Source of the DNA: Pannonibacter tanglangensis
GTDB lineage: Bacteria; Pseudomonadota; Alphaproteobacteria; Rhizobiales; Stappiaceae
NCBI RefSeq assembly: GCF_009915685.1
Contig: NZ_JAABLP010000003.1
Reading direction: 5' to 3' (one strand)
DNA: 64,000 nucleotides
The notes under the pieces were generated by a model. That model saw only the letters and a program-made list of their open reading frames with translations. It did not search any database and was not told the DNA's origin. The position numbers and the translations under genes are program-made. Of this stretch, positions 42,081-50,976 are shown piece by piece (the first letter of the stretch is position 1; the number at the start of each line of letters is the position of its first letter).

Positions 42081-42802
42081 GCGGGCTCTCCGAGGTCGCG
42101 GACGGCCAGGCCCTGGGAATCATGGCTGGTCTCGATCATCTTCGAGGCCGCGTCGAACGCCCGCGTCAGCATGATGAGCTTGGTCATCTCGCGGATCGGA
42201 TTGATGTTGGAGGCTTCGGTGTAGCCTTGCACCACGCCGTCCTGCACAAACTCCTGGATCGGTTCCGCAGGACGGTCCGGGATGACGGCCGAGTTCTCGA
42301 AGCGGCGCAGTTTCGCGTCGTCAGGGATGCGGAACAGCCCGATGGAGCCGACCTGTTCCTCGCCCTGGGTGATCGCGCCATCCCGCCCGATGTTGGGACT
42401 GCCGTTGTCCGGATTGAGCTGGATCGGCAGGCCGCCAGCGTCAAGGATGTCGTAGCCGTTGAGGGTGCGCAACATGCCGTCGGTATCGATCTGCATGCGA
42501 CCGTCGCGGGTGTAGGCAATCGTCTCGCCAGCCCGGATCGCCAGCCATCCCTCCCCTTCGACCGCCACATCGAGGGCGTTGTCGGTGCGGGTGAGGCCGC
42601 CAGCCTGCCGCGAGATGAAGGTCTCGCCGCTGGAGGCGAAGCTGACCGGGTCCTTCGCTGCCTGCGACAGCATCTCGGCAAACTTCACCTCGTCGGCCCG
42701 GTAGCCGACGGTGTTCATGTTGGCGAGGTTGCGTGCGACCGTGTCCAGCCGGTTGGACAGGGCGACCTGGGCCGAGAGGGAGACATAGAGGGCAGACTGC
42801 AT
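42077..42802 (-). CDS. flgF: Flagellar proximal rod protein FlgF
   Basis: The start at 42802 gives 241 residues with the rod/hook family N-terminus (LSAQVALSNRLDTVARNLAN, then MNTVGYR) and C-terminus (TEASNINPIREMTKLIMLTR). The middle contains LDVAVEGEGWLAIRAGETIAYTRDG, typical of FlgF/FlgG. It starts five bases after the DUF1217 gene. Confidence 0.9.
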   Translation of the reverse strand: MQSALYVSLSAQVALSNRLDTVARNLANMNTVGYRADEVKFAEMLSQAAKDPVSFASSGETFISRQAGGLTRTDNALDVAVEGEGWLAIRAGETIAYTRDGRMQIDTDGMLRTLNGYDILDAGGLPIQLNPDNGSPNIGRDGAITQGEEQVGSIGLFRIPDDAKLRRFENSAVIPDRPAEPIQEFVQDGVVQGYTEASNINPIREMTKLIMLTRAFDAASKMIETSHDSQGLAVRDLGEPA

Positions 42803-42807
42803 GATGT

Positions 42808-43599
42808 TCAGAACCCACCGAGCTTGAAGGACTGGATGCGCGCCAGAAGATCCTGGCCGATGCCGCCGGCCGCGCCGGCAGCGGAATTGAGGATCACCGC
42901 CGGCGAGGCTGCGGCGGCCGGGCCGCCATTCTGCAGATCCCACATGGTGGCGAAGCGCTTGAGAAACATGTCGAGCTTGGCCGGGTCCTTGAAGTCCTCG
43001 AACTTGACCCGGTTGGTGATGACGGCCGCCTGCTTGTCGATGTTGGCGGCGGCAAACTCCTTCGGCAGTCCCAGCGCGGTCAGCACCACCTGCTGCAGGG
43101 CGCGGTCGGCGAGCACCTCGTAAGAGTTCTTCAGCGATCCGGCCTTGCGGGCGAAGTAAAGCGCCAGGCGGACGGCTTCGTTGCTTTCGCCGCTCTGCAC
43201 CTCGAGCGTCTGGCGGACATAGGCGTCCACGATCGGTTTCTGGGTGCGGCTGAACGTGGTTGTGGTGGCGCCGTAGCGGGAGAAGTTGAAGGTCTTGACG
43301 AACTCCGCGTAGCGCTTGTCGGCCAGCCGGTTGGCAAAGCTGTCGCGCTTGTCCACGCCGCCTTCCAGCGCCTTCTTCATGAAGGCCTTGGCGTAGGTCA
43401 TGTCCTCGAGCCCCATGGCCTTCATGGCGAAGGCATAGACACGGTCATTCTCGAGAAACTCGTCGATGCTTTTGATCGAGCCGATCATCTTCAGATAATA
43501 GGCGCTTTCACGCGCGACCTGAGGATCCTGGGCGGTGACCTTGAGCGACCGGTTCAGGTTGCCCGTCACCATCTGGTACTGCAGCAAAGTGCTGATCAT
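42808..43599 (-). CDS. DUF1217 flagellar-region protein
   Basis: The 263-residue protein has the DUF1217 pattern: repeated helical blocks such as ESAYYLKMIGSIKSIDEFLE, YAFAMKAMGLEDMTYAKAFM and a C-terminal MFLKRFATMWDLQNG. DUF1217 genes are found in rhizobial flagellar clusters with flgF and fliI; some relatives have been linked to rod or basal-body assembly, but the function is unsettled. It is the first gene of its unit and is divergent from motA. Confidence 0.8.
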   Translation of the reverse strand: MISTLLQYQMVTGNLNRSLKVTAQDPQVARESAYYLKMIGSIKSIDEFLENDRVYAFAMKAMGLEDMTYAKAFMKKALEGGVDKRDSFANRLADKRYAEFVKTFNFSRYGATTTTFSRTQKPIVDAYVRQTLEVQSGESNEAVRLALYFARKAGSLKNSYEVLADRALQQVVLTALGLPKEFAAANIDKQAAVITNRVKFEDFKDPAKLDMFLKRFATMWDLQNGGPAAAASPAVILNSAAGAAGGIGQDLLARIQSFKLGGF

Positions 43600-43698
43600 C
43601 GACTTTGATCCGTCTGTGGGGTCCCGAGGCAGGTCCGCCTGCCGGAGCGCGGCGCAACCACGGGGGCCGTCGCCTTGAACTGCCCTGCACTCTGCGCA

Positions 43699-43773
43699 GC
43701 GAGGCTTGCGCCGGGCTGGACAGGATCCTCCCGATAGCCAGCAAAACGACCGACAGCTTCGGGCAAGCCTCGC
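43699..43773. promoter_or_regulatory. 11-bp inverted repeat in the divergent motA/DUF1217 promoter region
   Basis: GCGAGGCTTGC (43699-43709) and GCAAGCCTCGC (43763-43773) are perfect inverted copies 53 bases apart in the 226-base region that must carry two flagellar promoters. Paired regulator sites or a stem are both possible. Confidence 0.5.
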
Positions 43774-43825
43774 CTCCTAGCCTCCTGCCATCGACGTCAA
43801 CCACGCACCAAGCAGGAGCTGGCAG

Positions 43826-44722
43826 GTGACAATCATTCTGGGTCTGATCATCGCAGCGGTTTCGCTGATCGGCGGGTTCGCTGCCATGGGCGGCAAGGTG
43901 ACCGTTCTCTGGCAACCGTGGGAACTGGTCATCATCATCGGCATCGCCATCGGCACGTTCTTCGTTGCCAATCCGATGAAGGCGATCCTGGACACGCTGC
44001 GGGCCTCCCGCGAGGCCGTGTTCAACTCCGTGCCGCGCAAGCGCGATTATCTCGACCTGCTGGCGCTGCTCTATGCGCTGATGCGCGAGCTGCGCTCCAA
44101 GGGCCGCAACGAGGTCGAGCCGCACATCGAGAACCCGCAGGATTCCGAGATCTTCCGGGCCTTCCCGACGGTCTATCGCAACCGCGGCCTGTCGACCTTC
44201 GTCTGCGACTACTTCCGTCTGATCATCGTCGGCAATGCCCGGGCGCACGAGATCGAGGCGCTGATGGACGAGGAACTGCAAACCATCCACCGCGACCAGA
44301 TGAAGCCCTACTATGCGCTCTCGGCCCTGGCCGAAGCGCTGCCCGCCATCGGCATCGTGGCTGCGGTGCTCGGGGTCATCAAGGCGATGGGCGCCATCGA
44401 CCAGTCGCCGCAGATCCTCGGTTCGCTGATCGGCGCCGCCCTGGTCGGCACCTTCGTCGGCATCTTCCTGTCCTATGCGCTGGTCGCCCCGGTGGCCCAC
44501 AAGGTCAAGGGCGTGCGCGAGTCCCGGCTGCGCCCCTACATCATCGTCAAGCAGTCCCTGCTGGCCTTCATGAACGGCGCTCCGCCGCAGATCGCCCTCG
44601 AGCATGGCCGCAAGACCATCTCTGCCGGCGACCGTCCCACCATCGATGAAGTCGAGAACGAAACCATGAACTCCGGCGGCGCGGCCTCTGACGGCGTCCA
44701 GGACCTGAAGGGAGCGGCCTGA
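43826..44722 (+). CDS. motA: Flagellar motor stator protein MotA
   Basis: The 298-residue stator subunit starts at GTG 43826 (ribosome site AGCAGGAG). It has four hydrophobic segments (2-20, 30-50, about 170-192, about 200-222). The cytoplasmic loop contains LMRELRSKGRNEVEPHIENP, and ALPAIGIVAAVLGVIKAMG holds the conserved Pro near the ion channel. Its MotB partner is encoded at the far right edge of the window. Confidence 0.95.
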   Translation: MTIILGLIIAAVSLIGGFAAMGGKVTVLWQPWELVIIIGIAIGTFFVANPMKAILDTLRASREAVFNSVPRKRDYLDLLALLYALMRELRSKGRNEVEPHIENPQDSEIFRAFPTVYRNRGLSTFVCDYFRLIIVGNARAHEIEALMDEELQTIHRDQMKPYYALSALAEALPAIGIVAAVLGVIKAMGAIDQSPQILGSLIGAALVGTFVGIFLSYALVAPVAHKVKGVRESRLRPYIIVKQSLLAFMNGAPPQIALEHGRKTISAGDRPTIDEVENETMNSGGAASDGVQDLKGAA

Positions 44723-44724
44723 GC

Positions 44725-45672
44725 ATGCTCGACACCGCCGCCACCGCCTACCAGACCGAACGGGCCCAGATCACAGACCGGCTTCTCGATGCCGCAGGCA
44801 TCTCGGTCGACCGCCTGCCGATGCTGCCGGTCCTGTTCGACCGCATGGCCCGGGTCTTCGCCGACGCCATGCGCCAGAAGTCGGCGTCGCCCTCCTACAT
44901 CTCCGTGTCGAACATCGACAACGAGCGGATCGGCGACGTGCTGGATGTCTACGAGTCCAATGCGCTTGTCGCGGTGCTCTACTCGCCGGAACTCGACACG
45001 CGCATGCTGATCGGCTTCGACCGGGACTTCATCTTCACGATGATCGACGTCCTGTTCGGCGCCGACGGCACCGAGCCGCCGGTGGACGAGGAGCGTCCGT
45101 TCTCCTCGATCGAGACGCGCATTGCCCGCTCCGTGTTCGACGTCGCGGCCAAGGCCCTGGCGGAATCCTTCAGCCCGATCGCCGAGACGACCCTGAAGAT
45201 CGAGCGGGTCGAGAGCCGCATGGACTTCGCCATCATCGGCCGGCGCAACAATCCGGCCGTGGTCGCGCGCCTGCTGCTGCAGGCCATCGGCCGGGGCGGC
45301 GAGATCTTCGTCGTCATGCCGCATTCGACGCTGAACCCGCTGCGCCAGAAACTGTCCCAGGTCCTGTCGGGCGAGATGTCGACGCGTGACCGGCAGTGGA
45401 CGCAGCACTTCCAGACCGAGATCCAGCGCACCGAGGTGAAGCTGCAGGCGGTGCTGGAAGAGCGCGAGATGAGCCTCGGCGACATCGCCAATCTGCGGGT
45501 CGGGCAGATCATCGAGCTGCAGGCGACGCCGCGCAGCCCGGTGAAGCTGGAGTGCAACCAGCAGCCGATCTTCAACTGCCGCCTCGGGCAACTGGACGGC
45601 TCCTACACGCTTCAGGTCGAGGACCTGATCCATCTGGAAAAGGATATCGTCGATGATCTCCTATCTCGTTGA
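44725..45672 (+). CDS. fliM: Flagellar motor switch protein FliM
   Basis: The 315-residue protein has the FliM middle domain (YISVSNIDNERIGDVLDVYE, then GFDRDFIFTMIDVLFGADG) and a C-terminal SpoA domain (LGDIANLRVGQIIELQATPR). With FliG and FliN it forms the C-ring. It starts two bases after motA and overlaps the next gene by 20 bases. The usual N-terminal CheY-binding motif (LSQDEID-like) is not obvious. Confidence 0.92.
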   Translation: MLDTAATAYQTERAQITDRLLDAAGISVDRLPMLPVLFDRMARVFADAMRQKSASPSYISVSNIDNERIGDVLDVYESNALVAVLYSPELDTRMLIGFDRDFIFTMIDVLFGADGTEPPVDEERPFSSIETRIARSVFDVAAKALAESFSPIAETTLKIERVESRMDFAIIGRRNNPAVVARLLLQAIGRGGEIFVVMPHSTLNPLRQKLSQVLSGEMSTRDRQWTQHFQTEIQRTEVKLQAVLEEREMSLGDIANLRVGQIIELQATPRSPVKLECNQQPIFNCRLGQLDGSYTLQVEDLIHLEKDIVDDLLSR

Positions 45673-46180
45673 TGCGGTGCTGCTGATCGCGCTGGCGATC
45701 ACCAGCGTCAAGATGGTGACCATGTACCGCGAGCTGCGGCGCCTGGGCTCCTATCATACGGACTACCAGCGGATTTTCGACCAGACCGCGCTGGCGCTCG
45801 ACGGCATCGAGGTCTCGATCCAGGAGCTCAACGTGCGCGGCTCGCAGGTGCTGAACGCCCTCGGCTCGCGCATGGACGACGCCCGCGAGCTGATCGCGGA
45901 GATCGACGGCCTGATCCGCGAGGCGAAGCGGCAGCAGTCCGTGCTCAAGGCAGAGCTGAAGCAGCTGTCGGCGGAGCTGGCCGTCCGCCCCTCGGCCGGG
46001 CAGTTCACCCCCTCCGACAGCGAGCCCACCGGCCACGCCGGCAAGGAGGCACCGCGCCGCCATGACCCGCTGCTGGCTGGCCAGGCCCAGCCGACCGAGA
46101 TGCGCGTCCACCGCATCGACGACATGCAGACTGGCCCGTTCCGTTCCGTTTCCATGCACCGCAAGGATGACCTGACATGA
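45653..46180 (+). CDS. DUF6468-like membrane-anchored flagellar protein
   Basis: The 175-residue protein has one N-terminal transmembrane helix (YLVDAVLLIALAITSVKMV), a coiled-coil region (about 40-110) and a polar tail with three CCGTT pentamers at DNA level near its end (46136-46150). Position between fliM and fliN and layout fit DUF6468, to which I believe the Caulobacter flagellum-positioning protein PflI belongs; that link is from memory. Its ends overlap fliM and fliN. Confidence 0.65.
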   Translation: MISYLVDAVLLIALAITSVKMVTMYRELRRLGSYHTDYQRIFDQTALALDGIEVSIQELNVRGSQVLNALGSRMDDARELIAEIDGLIREAKRQQSVLKAELKQLSAELAVRPSAGQFTPSDSEPTGHAGKEAPRRHDPLLAGQAQPTEMRVHRIDDMQTGPFRSVSMHRKDDLT

Positions 46181-46569
46181 GCAAGATCACCGAGACCTTT
46201 GACAGCGCCGGCGTGAAGTCGGCAAGCCAGGCGGACTTCGCCAAGGTGGAGAGCGCCGAGCGCAAGGGGCCGAAACTGGCCCAGGAAGACCTGATGGGCG
46301 ACGAGCGCAACCTCGACACGATCCTCGGCATTCCGGTGAACATCCAGGTCGTGCTGGGTTCGGCAACGATGCTGGTGGCCAACCTGCTCAAGCTCGGCCG
46401 CGGCGCCGTGATCCCGCTCAACCACCGCGTCGGCGAGCCGGTCGACATCGTGGTCAACGGCCGCGTCGTGGCGCGGGGCGAGGTGGTGGTCGTGGAAGAC
46501 GACAACTCCCGCTTCGGCGTCTCCCTGACGGAAATCATCAGCGCCCAGAACAGCCTGCTCGACGCGTAA
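46177..46569 (+). CDS. fliN: Flagellar motor switch protein FliN
   Basis: The 130-residue protein carries the SpoA/FliN domain at about 45-125 (ILGIPVNIQVVLGSATMLVA, LLKLGRGAVIPLNHRVGEPV, DIVVNGRVVARGEVVVVED). The first 40 residues are polar and variable. It overlaps the DUF6468-like gene by four bases, and fliG starts 24 bases downstream. Confidence 0.95.
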   Translation: MSKITETFDSAGVKSASQADFAKVESAERKGPKLAQEDLMGDERNLDTILGIPVNIQVVLGSATMLVANLLKLGRGAVIPLNHRVGEPVDIVVNGRVVARGEVVVVEDDNSRFGVSLTEIISAQNSLLDA

Positions 46570-46593
46570 GCGCACGAGGAAAGACCGAGGCTC

Positions 46594-47628
46594 ATGACCG
46601 CGAGTTTGTCCATGACCAACATGCTGCCGACCCGCGCCCTGAAGGGCACGCAGAAGGTGGCGGCCCTGCTCCTGGCGCTTGGCAAGCCAAGCTCCAAGCG
46701 GCTGCTGCAGCACTTCGACCAGGAGGAAATCCGCATGATCACGGTGGCTGCCGCGCAGCTCGGCACCGTGGCGGCGGAGGAACTGGACCGGCTGGCCGAA
46801 GACTTCATCACCCAGTTCTCCAACGGCACGACCCTCTTCGGCACGGCCAACGAGGTGGAGAAGATGCTGGAGGGCGTGCTGCCGGAGGATCAGGTGGCCG
46901 ACATCATGTCGGATGTGCTGGGCAACTCGAACCGGTCGATCTGGGACCGGATCACCAGCGTGTCCGAAACGGTGCTGGCCAACTACCTGATGAAGGAGCA
47001 TCCGCAGACGGCCGCGCTGATCCTGTCCAAGATCCGGCCCAGCGCGGCAGCCAAGGTGCTGAGCCAGTTGCCGGCACCGCTGCGCAACCAGCTGATGCGG
47101 CGGATGCTGTCGATCAAGGCGATCGTGCAGGAAATCATGCGGGATGTCGAAAAGACCCTGCACGAGGACTTCATGCTCAACCTGTCGGGCAGCATGGAAG
47201 CGGATTCCTACGCCCGCATGGCGGACATCCTCAACAAGATGGACCGCGACCACATGGAGGAAGCGCTGTCGAGCCTGACGGAAGCACGGCCGAAGTCAGC
47301 CGAGCTGCTCAAGGGCCTGCTCTTCACCTTCGATGACATCATCAACCTCAGCTCGCGGACGCGGATGGCGATCTTCGACCAGATCCCGACCGACCGGATC
47401 GTCATGGCGCTCAAAGGCACCGACCGGACCTTCCGCGAGGTGCTGCTGTCGTCCCTGACCTCGCGCACGCGGCGCATCGTCGAGCATGAGCTGGCCAGCG
47501 GCGAGCCGGCCAGCCAGCGCGACGTGCTGCAGGCGCGGTCGACCATCACCGACCTGGCGCTGGAAATGGCCGGGCGGGGCGAGATCGAGCTCAATCCGAA
47601 ACAGGAGGAAACCGCGTTCTTCCGCTGA
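46594..47628 (+). CDS. fliG: Flagellar motor switch protein FliG
   Basis: The 344-residue rotor protein has the three FliG armadillo-like domains: an N-terminal part contacting FliF (GTQKVAALLLALGKPSSKRL), the middle domain with EHPQTAALILSKIRPSAAAK (EHPQ motif, about 130-150) and the C-terminal torque domain (LLFTFDDIINLSSRTRMAIF) with the charged helix. It sits in the motA-fliM-fliN-fliG-flhB unit. Confidence 0.96.
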   Translation: MTASLSMTNMLPTRALKGTQKVAALLLALGKPSSKRLLQHFDQEEIRMITVAAAQLGTVAAEELDRLAEDFITQFSNGTTLFGTANEVEKMLEGVLPEDQVADIMSDVLGNSNRSIWDRITSVSETVLANYLMKEHPQTAALILSKIRPSAAAKVLSQLPAPLRNQLMRRMLSIKAIVQEIMRDVEKTLHEDFMLNLSGSMEADSYARMADILNKMDRDHMEEALSSLTEARPKSAELLKGLLFTFDDIINLSSRTRMAIFDQIPTDRIVMALKGTDRTFREVLLSSLTSRTRRIVEHELASGEPASQRDVLQARSTITDLALEMAGRGEIELNPKQEETAFFR

Positions 47629-47708
47629 CGGGCACCTGCAATGCCGGCGTCGTCTGAGGGAGACCGCCGGCCGGAACAGACGGTTCTCCCTCCAATCCGG
47701 GCGAACGC

Positions 47709-48785
47709 ATGTCGGACCAGGAAGACAAGGACTCAAAGACAGAAGAGCCGACCGAGAAGAAGATCCGGGACGCGATCGACAAGGGCAACATCCCCGCTTC
47801 CAAGGAAGCCTCGGTGCTGGCCATGTTTCTCGCCGTCCTGCTGATCGGAAGCTTCGTGACCATTGACGGCGTCAAGCGCCTGATGGCGGGTCTCGCCGGC
47901 TTGATCGACAACGCAGGAGGATACAGTCTTGGAAATGGTTCAGACGCGATCCTACTCTCGCACAGCCTCGGGCTTCAGGTCGGCGTGTTCCTGGCCCCGA
48001 TGGTCGCCATCCTCATGGTTGCCGGCCTCGCCGCCTCCTTCCTGCAGAATGCTCCGCGCATGGTGCTGGACCGGATCGAGCCGCAGCTCTCGCGCATTTC
48101 CGTGTTCAAGGGCTTCGAGCGGATGTTCGGCGCCCATGGCATGGTCGAGTTCCTCAAGGCTGTCTTCAAGTTTGGCGCCATCAGTCTCGTGGCGTTCCTC
48201 CTGCTCAGATCCAATGCGGACGGGCTGGTGAACGCCATGTTTACCGACCCCTCCGCCCTGCCCGAGACCATCCTTCATCTGTCGATGAAGCTGTTGTCGG
48301 GCATCTGCATCGCCACGATCCTGCTGGTCGCCCTTGATCTCGTCTGGGCCCGCATGCACTGGCGGCAGAACCTGAAGATGAGCCGGCAGGAACTGAAGGA
48401 CGAATTCAAGCAGTCCGAAGGCGATCCGCTGGTCAAGGCCCGGCAGCGGTCCATCGCCCGCGACCGGGCGCGCAACCGGATGATGTCCGCCGTGCCCCAG
48501 GCCACGGTCGTCATCGCCAACCCGACCCATTTCGCGGTGGCCCTGCGCTACGACCGTGACGAGAGCGCGGCGCCGGTCGTGGTCGCCAAGGGTCAGGACC
48601 TGATCGCGCTCAAGATCCGTCAGATCGCGGAGGACAACAACATCCCGGTGATCGAGAACAGGGAGCTCGCCCGCGCACTCTACGCCAGCACCGAACTGGA
48701 ACGCATGATCCCGCCGCAGTTTTATCGCATGGTTGCGGAAATCATCTCTTACGTGTATTCGCGCAAGACAGTAAAGGTCGTGTGA
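47709..48785 (+). CDS. flhB: Flagellar export apparatus protein FlhB
   Basis: The 358-residue protein has four transmembrane segments (about 36-58, 85-112, 150-167, 190-214) and the cytoplasmic domain with the self-cleavage site NPTH at 271-274 (VVIANPTHFAVALRYD). It controls the export-specificity switch from hook to filament. It ends in a TGATG overlap with the next gene. Confidence 0.96.
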   Translation: MSDQEDKDSKTEEPTEKKIRDAIDKGNIPASKEASVLAMFLAVLLIGSFVTIDGVKRLMAGLAGLIDNAGGYSLGNGSDAILLSHSLGLQVGVFLAPMVAILMVAGLAASFLQNAPRMVLDRIEPQLSRISVFKGFERMFGAHGMVEFLKAVFKFGAISLVAFLLLRSNADGLVNAMFTDPSALPETILHLSMKLLSGICIATILLVALDLVWARMHWRQNLKMSRQELKDEFKQSEGDPLVKARQRSIARDRARNRMMSAVPQATVVIANPTHFAVALRYDRDESAAPVVVAKGQDLIALKIRQIAEDNNIPVIENRELARALYASTELERMIPPQFYRMVAEIISYVYSRKTVKVV

Positions 48786-49264
48786 TGCACGAATGGTATG
48801 AAGGCCGCATGATGCAAAAAGGCTCCTCCAGCCCGATGACCCACCTCGCAGGTGCCGGACAGGTACGTGAGGAGATGCTTGCCCATGCGGTCAGCGACGT
48901 AGCGGAAGAGCTGAGGCTCGTCGATGTGGTCGACTACATCGCCTTCGTGCGGACCGAAAAGCACGCCAACATCTCCGATCTGGTGAAGTCCTCGACGGAG
49001 CTGTTCTTCAAGAACGAGACCTTGCGCTACGGCCTCGGCGCCCAGGTGGAGCTGGACTGGGACACAACGCCCAGCGTGCGGCTCGACCTGGAGTTCCGCA
49101 ACAAGGGCGTGTGGGTCTATTTTGGCCTGACGCTCGATGCCCGCGGATCGGCGGTCGACATCCATCACGTGGAATTTGCCGATCCCTCGGAGGATCCGGA
49201 GGAAAACACCCGCCGGCTCGGTGAGGCCCTCGCCGACGCCCGCCTCCGCCCGCTGGCCTCCTGA
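48785..49264 (+). CDS. Unrecognised small protein downstream of flhB
   Basis: The 159-residue cytoplasmic protein starts at ATG 48785, sharing a base with the flhB stop. Its central part (EELRLVDVVDYIAFVRTEKH, then FFKNETLRYGLGAQVELDWD) reads as an alpha/beta domain. No motif was recognised. It is the last gene of the motA unit, followed by a strong terminator, so it belongs to the flagellar transcript. Confidence 0.65.
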   Translation: MHEWYEGRMMQKGSSSPMTHLAGAGQVREEMLAHAVSDVAEELRLVDVVDYIAFVRTEKHANISDLVKSSTELFFKNETLRYGLGAQVELDWDTTPSVRLDLEFRNKGVWVYFGLTLDARGSAVDIHHVEFADPSEDPEENTRRLGEALADARLRPLAS

Positions 49265-49349
49265 CACCGGCCGCGCGGCCGGACAGGGAGCAGGTCTCCG
49301 CCCCGCCGCGGCGCCGATCGGCGGGACACCTCCCCACAGCCATCCAAGA

Positions 49350-49380
49350 CCCCTCCGGTGCCCGCGCCGGAGGGGTTTTT
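49350..49380 (+). terminator. Terminator of the motA-fliM-...-flhB unit
   Basis: A perfect 9-bp stem CCCCTCCGG / CCGGAGGGG with an 8-base loop is followed by five T, 86 bases beyond the last stop. It also lies beyond the end of the convergent YnfA-type gene. Confidence 0.9.
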
Positions 49381-49413
49381 CATGACCTGCGCCAGGGCAT
49401 GCCCTCCAGGCCC

Positions 49414-49743
49414 CTAGGCCCCGGGACGCGGCGCGGCAAGAACCACAAGCGCACCGGCGAGAATGAGACCGCTTCCGATCAGGTCGAAGCGGTCCGGTCG
49501 CACGCCCTCGACAGCCCACATCCAGACGAGCGACGCCATCACGTAGACCCCGCCATAGGCGGCGAAGACCCGTCCGGCCGCCGGCGCCTCGATCAGGGCC
49601 AGCAAGGCGGCGAAGGCGGTCAGGCTTGCCAGCGCCGGCAGCAGCCACAGCCAGGACTGCCCCAGCCGCCACCACATCCAGACGAAGTAGCAGCCGGCGA
49701 TCTCGCAGAGAGCAGCGGCGGCATAGACAAGAGCAACTTTCAA
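49414..49743 (-). CDS. YnfA/UPF0060-family small membrane protein
   Basis: The 109-residue protein has four hydrophobic helices with the family's start (LVYAAAALCEIAGCYFVWMW) and GRVFAAYGGVYVMASLVWMW near 56-77. UPF0060 proteins resemble small multidrug exporters, and the function is not settled. It is a lone minus-strand gene wedged between two flagellar units and not related to them. Confidence 0.85.
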   Translation of the reverse strand: MKVALVYAAAALCEIAGCYFVWMWWRLGQSWLWLLPALASLTAFAALLALIEAPAAGRVFAAYGGVYVMASLVWMWAVEGVRPDRFDLIGSGLILAGALVVLAAPRPGA

Positions 49744-50104
49744 GGGAGGCTGCCTTCTGCTGCCGGGTGGTGGTGCATCGACCTTGCCATGCGCCCCGGG
49801 GTCCTGGCCAGCCTGGCAGTTGGGCAGGTGGCAGGTGGGCAGGTAGCTTAGCCGGGTCGCGGGTCAGGACGCGTTCAGGCGCCCATGTTGACCGGCAAGC
49901 GAGGCCTCCCGAAACGTGTCCGGGGACGTTGCAGGACAGAAAAGCCGCCGTCCGGCAAGGACGGCGGCAGGAGCCGTCGCGGGGAGCGCGGCAGGGCAAG
50001 GCCGGCAGACGGGCTGTGGAGTGCCCGGAGGGCTTGGGAAACGGGGGAACAGGGGGGGACGGGAGCCGGCCATGTCGCCGGAGGCGGACGGGAAGCCGGG
50101 CCCC
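49744..50104. other. Intergenic region with a terminator and GGGCAGGT repeats
   Basis: No gene is evident. It holds a short run of GGCAGGT-type repeats (49822-49845), a strong minus-strand terminator, and a G-rich stretch before 50104. The YnfA-type promoter should be at its left end. Confidence 0.5.
49940..49968 (-). terminator. Terminator of the long flagellar unit flgE to 50105
   Basis: On the minus strand GCCGCCGTCC pairs perfectly with GGACGGCGGC around a 5-base loop (TTGCC), followed by TTTTCTGTCC. It lies 137 bases downstream of the last stop at 50105. Confidence 0.85.
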
Positions 50105-50569
50105 TCAATGGGAGACGACGTCTTCCTTGGCGAAGTAGTTGAATTCCTCGACAAGGATTTCCTGGATCAGGTCGCTGCCGATGCGGGCGTTGACCGTCTC
50201 GCGGACGCGCGCCTTCATGCGGTCGAGGTCATAGCGCTCGAGACGGCGGAAATTCAGGGTTTCGTCGGCATAGAGCAGGCGGAAGGCCTCGTCGACGATG
50301 AAGGGATGCGGCGGCACCTGCACATCCTGCAGCGCGTCCCGGTCGGCGGTGAAGACGAGCTGGGCAACGACATAGCCCCTGAGCGCGCCATCCTCGAGGA
50401 TCGGCACGTTGATCGGCCGCAGGCGCTCGTAGTCCAGCCCGCCCAGCGAGGCAGCCTCCCCGGCGCCCGCCGGCTTGTGGGTGAGGTAATAGACCGCGCC
50501 GAAGCTCGAGGCGAGCGTGGCGAGACACATCCAGAGACCGACCGCGATCAGCCGCATCATGGCCGCCAC
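50105..50569 (-). CDS. FliL-like single-pass membrane protein
   Basis: The 154-residue protein has one N-terminal transmembrane helix (RLIAVGLWMCLATLASSFGAVYY) and a periplasmic domain. Its C-terminal part (RYDLDRMKARVRETVNARIG, then DLIQEILVEEFNYFAKEDV) resembles that of FliL proteins. The canonical FliL, which supports the stator, is expected elsewhere. It is the last gene of the flgE unit and overlaps the preceding gene by 13 bases. Confidence 0.55.
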   Translation of the reverse strand: MAAMMRLIAVGLWMCLATLASSFGAVYYLTHKPAGAGEAASLGGLDYERLRPINVPILEDGALRGYVVAQLVFTADRDALQDVQVPPHPFIVDEAFRLLYADETLNFRRLERYDLDRMKARVRETVNARIGSDLIQEILVEEFNYFAKEDVVSH

Positions 50570-50976
50570 CCCGCGATCTGGGCGCCATAGGTGCCATCGG
50601 ATTCCGCCTCGATCATCGCCCGCGAGATGACGTCGGCGATCTCGCGCACGGCATCCAGATGCTTTTCCAGGAGGGTCATGTTGGCATCGAGCGCCGCGCG
50701 CAGGCGCGCCAGCTCCTCGGCGACCGGCGTGTCTCGCAGACCGTCGATGCCGGCGGGAATGAGACCGCGACTGGCGCGGGTCAGCTCCAGCAGGGCCTGG
50801 CTCTTGCGGTGCTCGTAGGCGCGCAGGTCGACGCCCGCCTGCTCGCGCAGGGCAAGGGTCTCCGCCTCGACGACGGCATGGGCCTTGGCGATGGCCGCAA
50901 CCAGCGTGGTGACGACAGGCGCAGGGCTGCGTTCGACGGCCAGGGGGCCGGAAAGATGGTCGGCAGTCTCGGTCAT
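50557..50976 (-). CDS. FlgN-like helical protein
   Basis: The start at 50976 gives 139 residues, almost entirely helical, with the pattern of a FlgN-type export chaperone (a long N-terminal helix of about 23-60, AIAKAHAVVEAETLALREQA, and a second helix pair at 85-125). A role as chaperone for FlgK and FlgL, encoded in the same unit, is inferred from size and context. It overlaps the rod-binding gene by four bases. Confidence 0.5.
   Translation of the reverse strand: MTETADHLSGPLAVERSPAPVVTTLVAAIAKAHAVVEAETLALREQAGVDLRAYEHRKSQALLELTRASRGLIPAGIDGLRDTPVAEELARLRAALDANMTLLEKHLDAVREIADVISRAMIEAESDGTYGAQIAGWRP

Noticed and set aside
49380..50104. Further small genes in the G-rich region near 49900-50100
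   Set aside because: Overlapping frames on both strands with Arg/Pro-rich translations, crossing a strong terminator hairpin; none has start signals.
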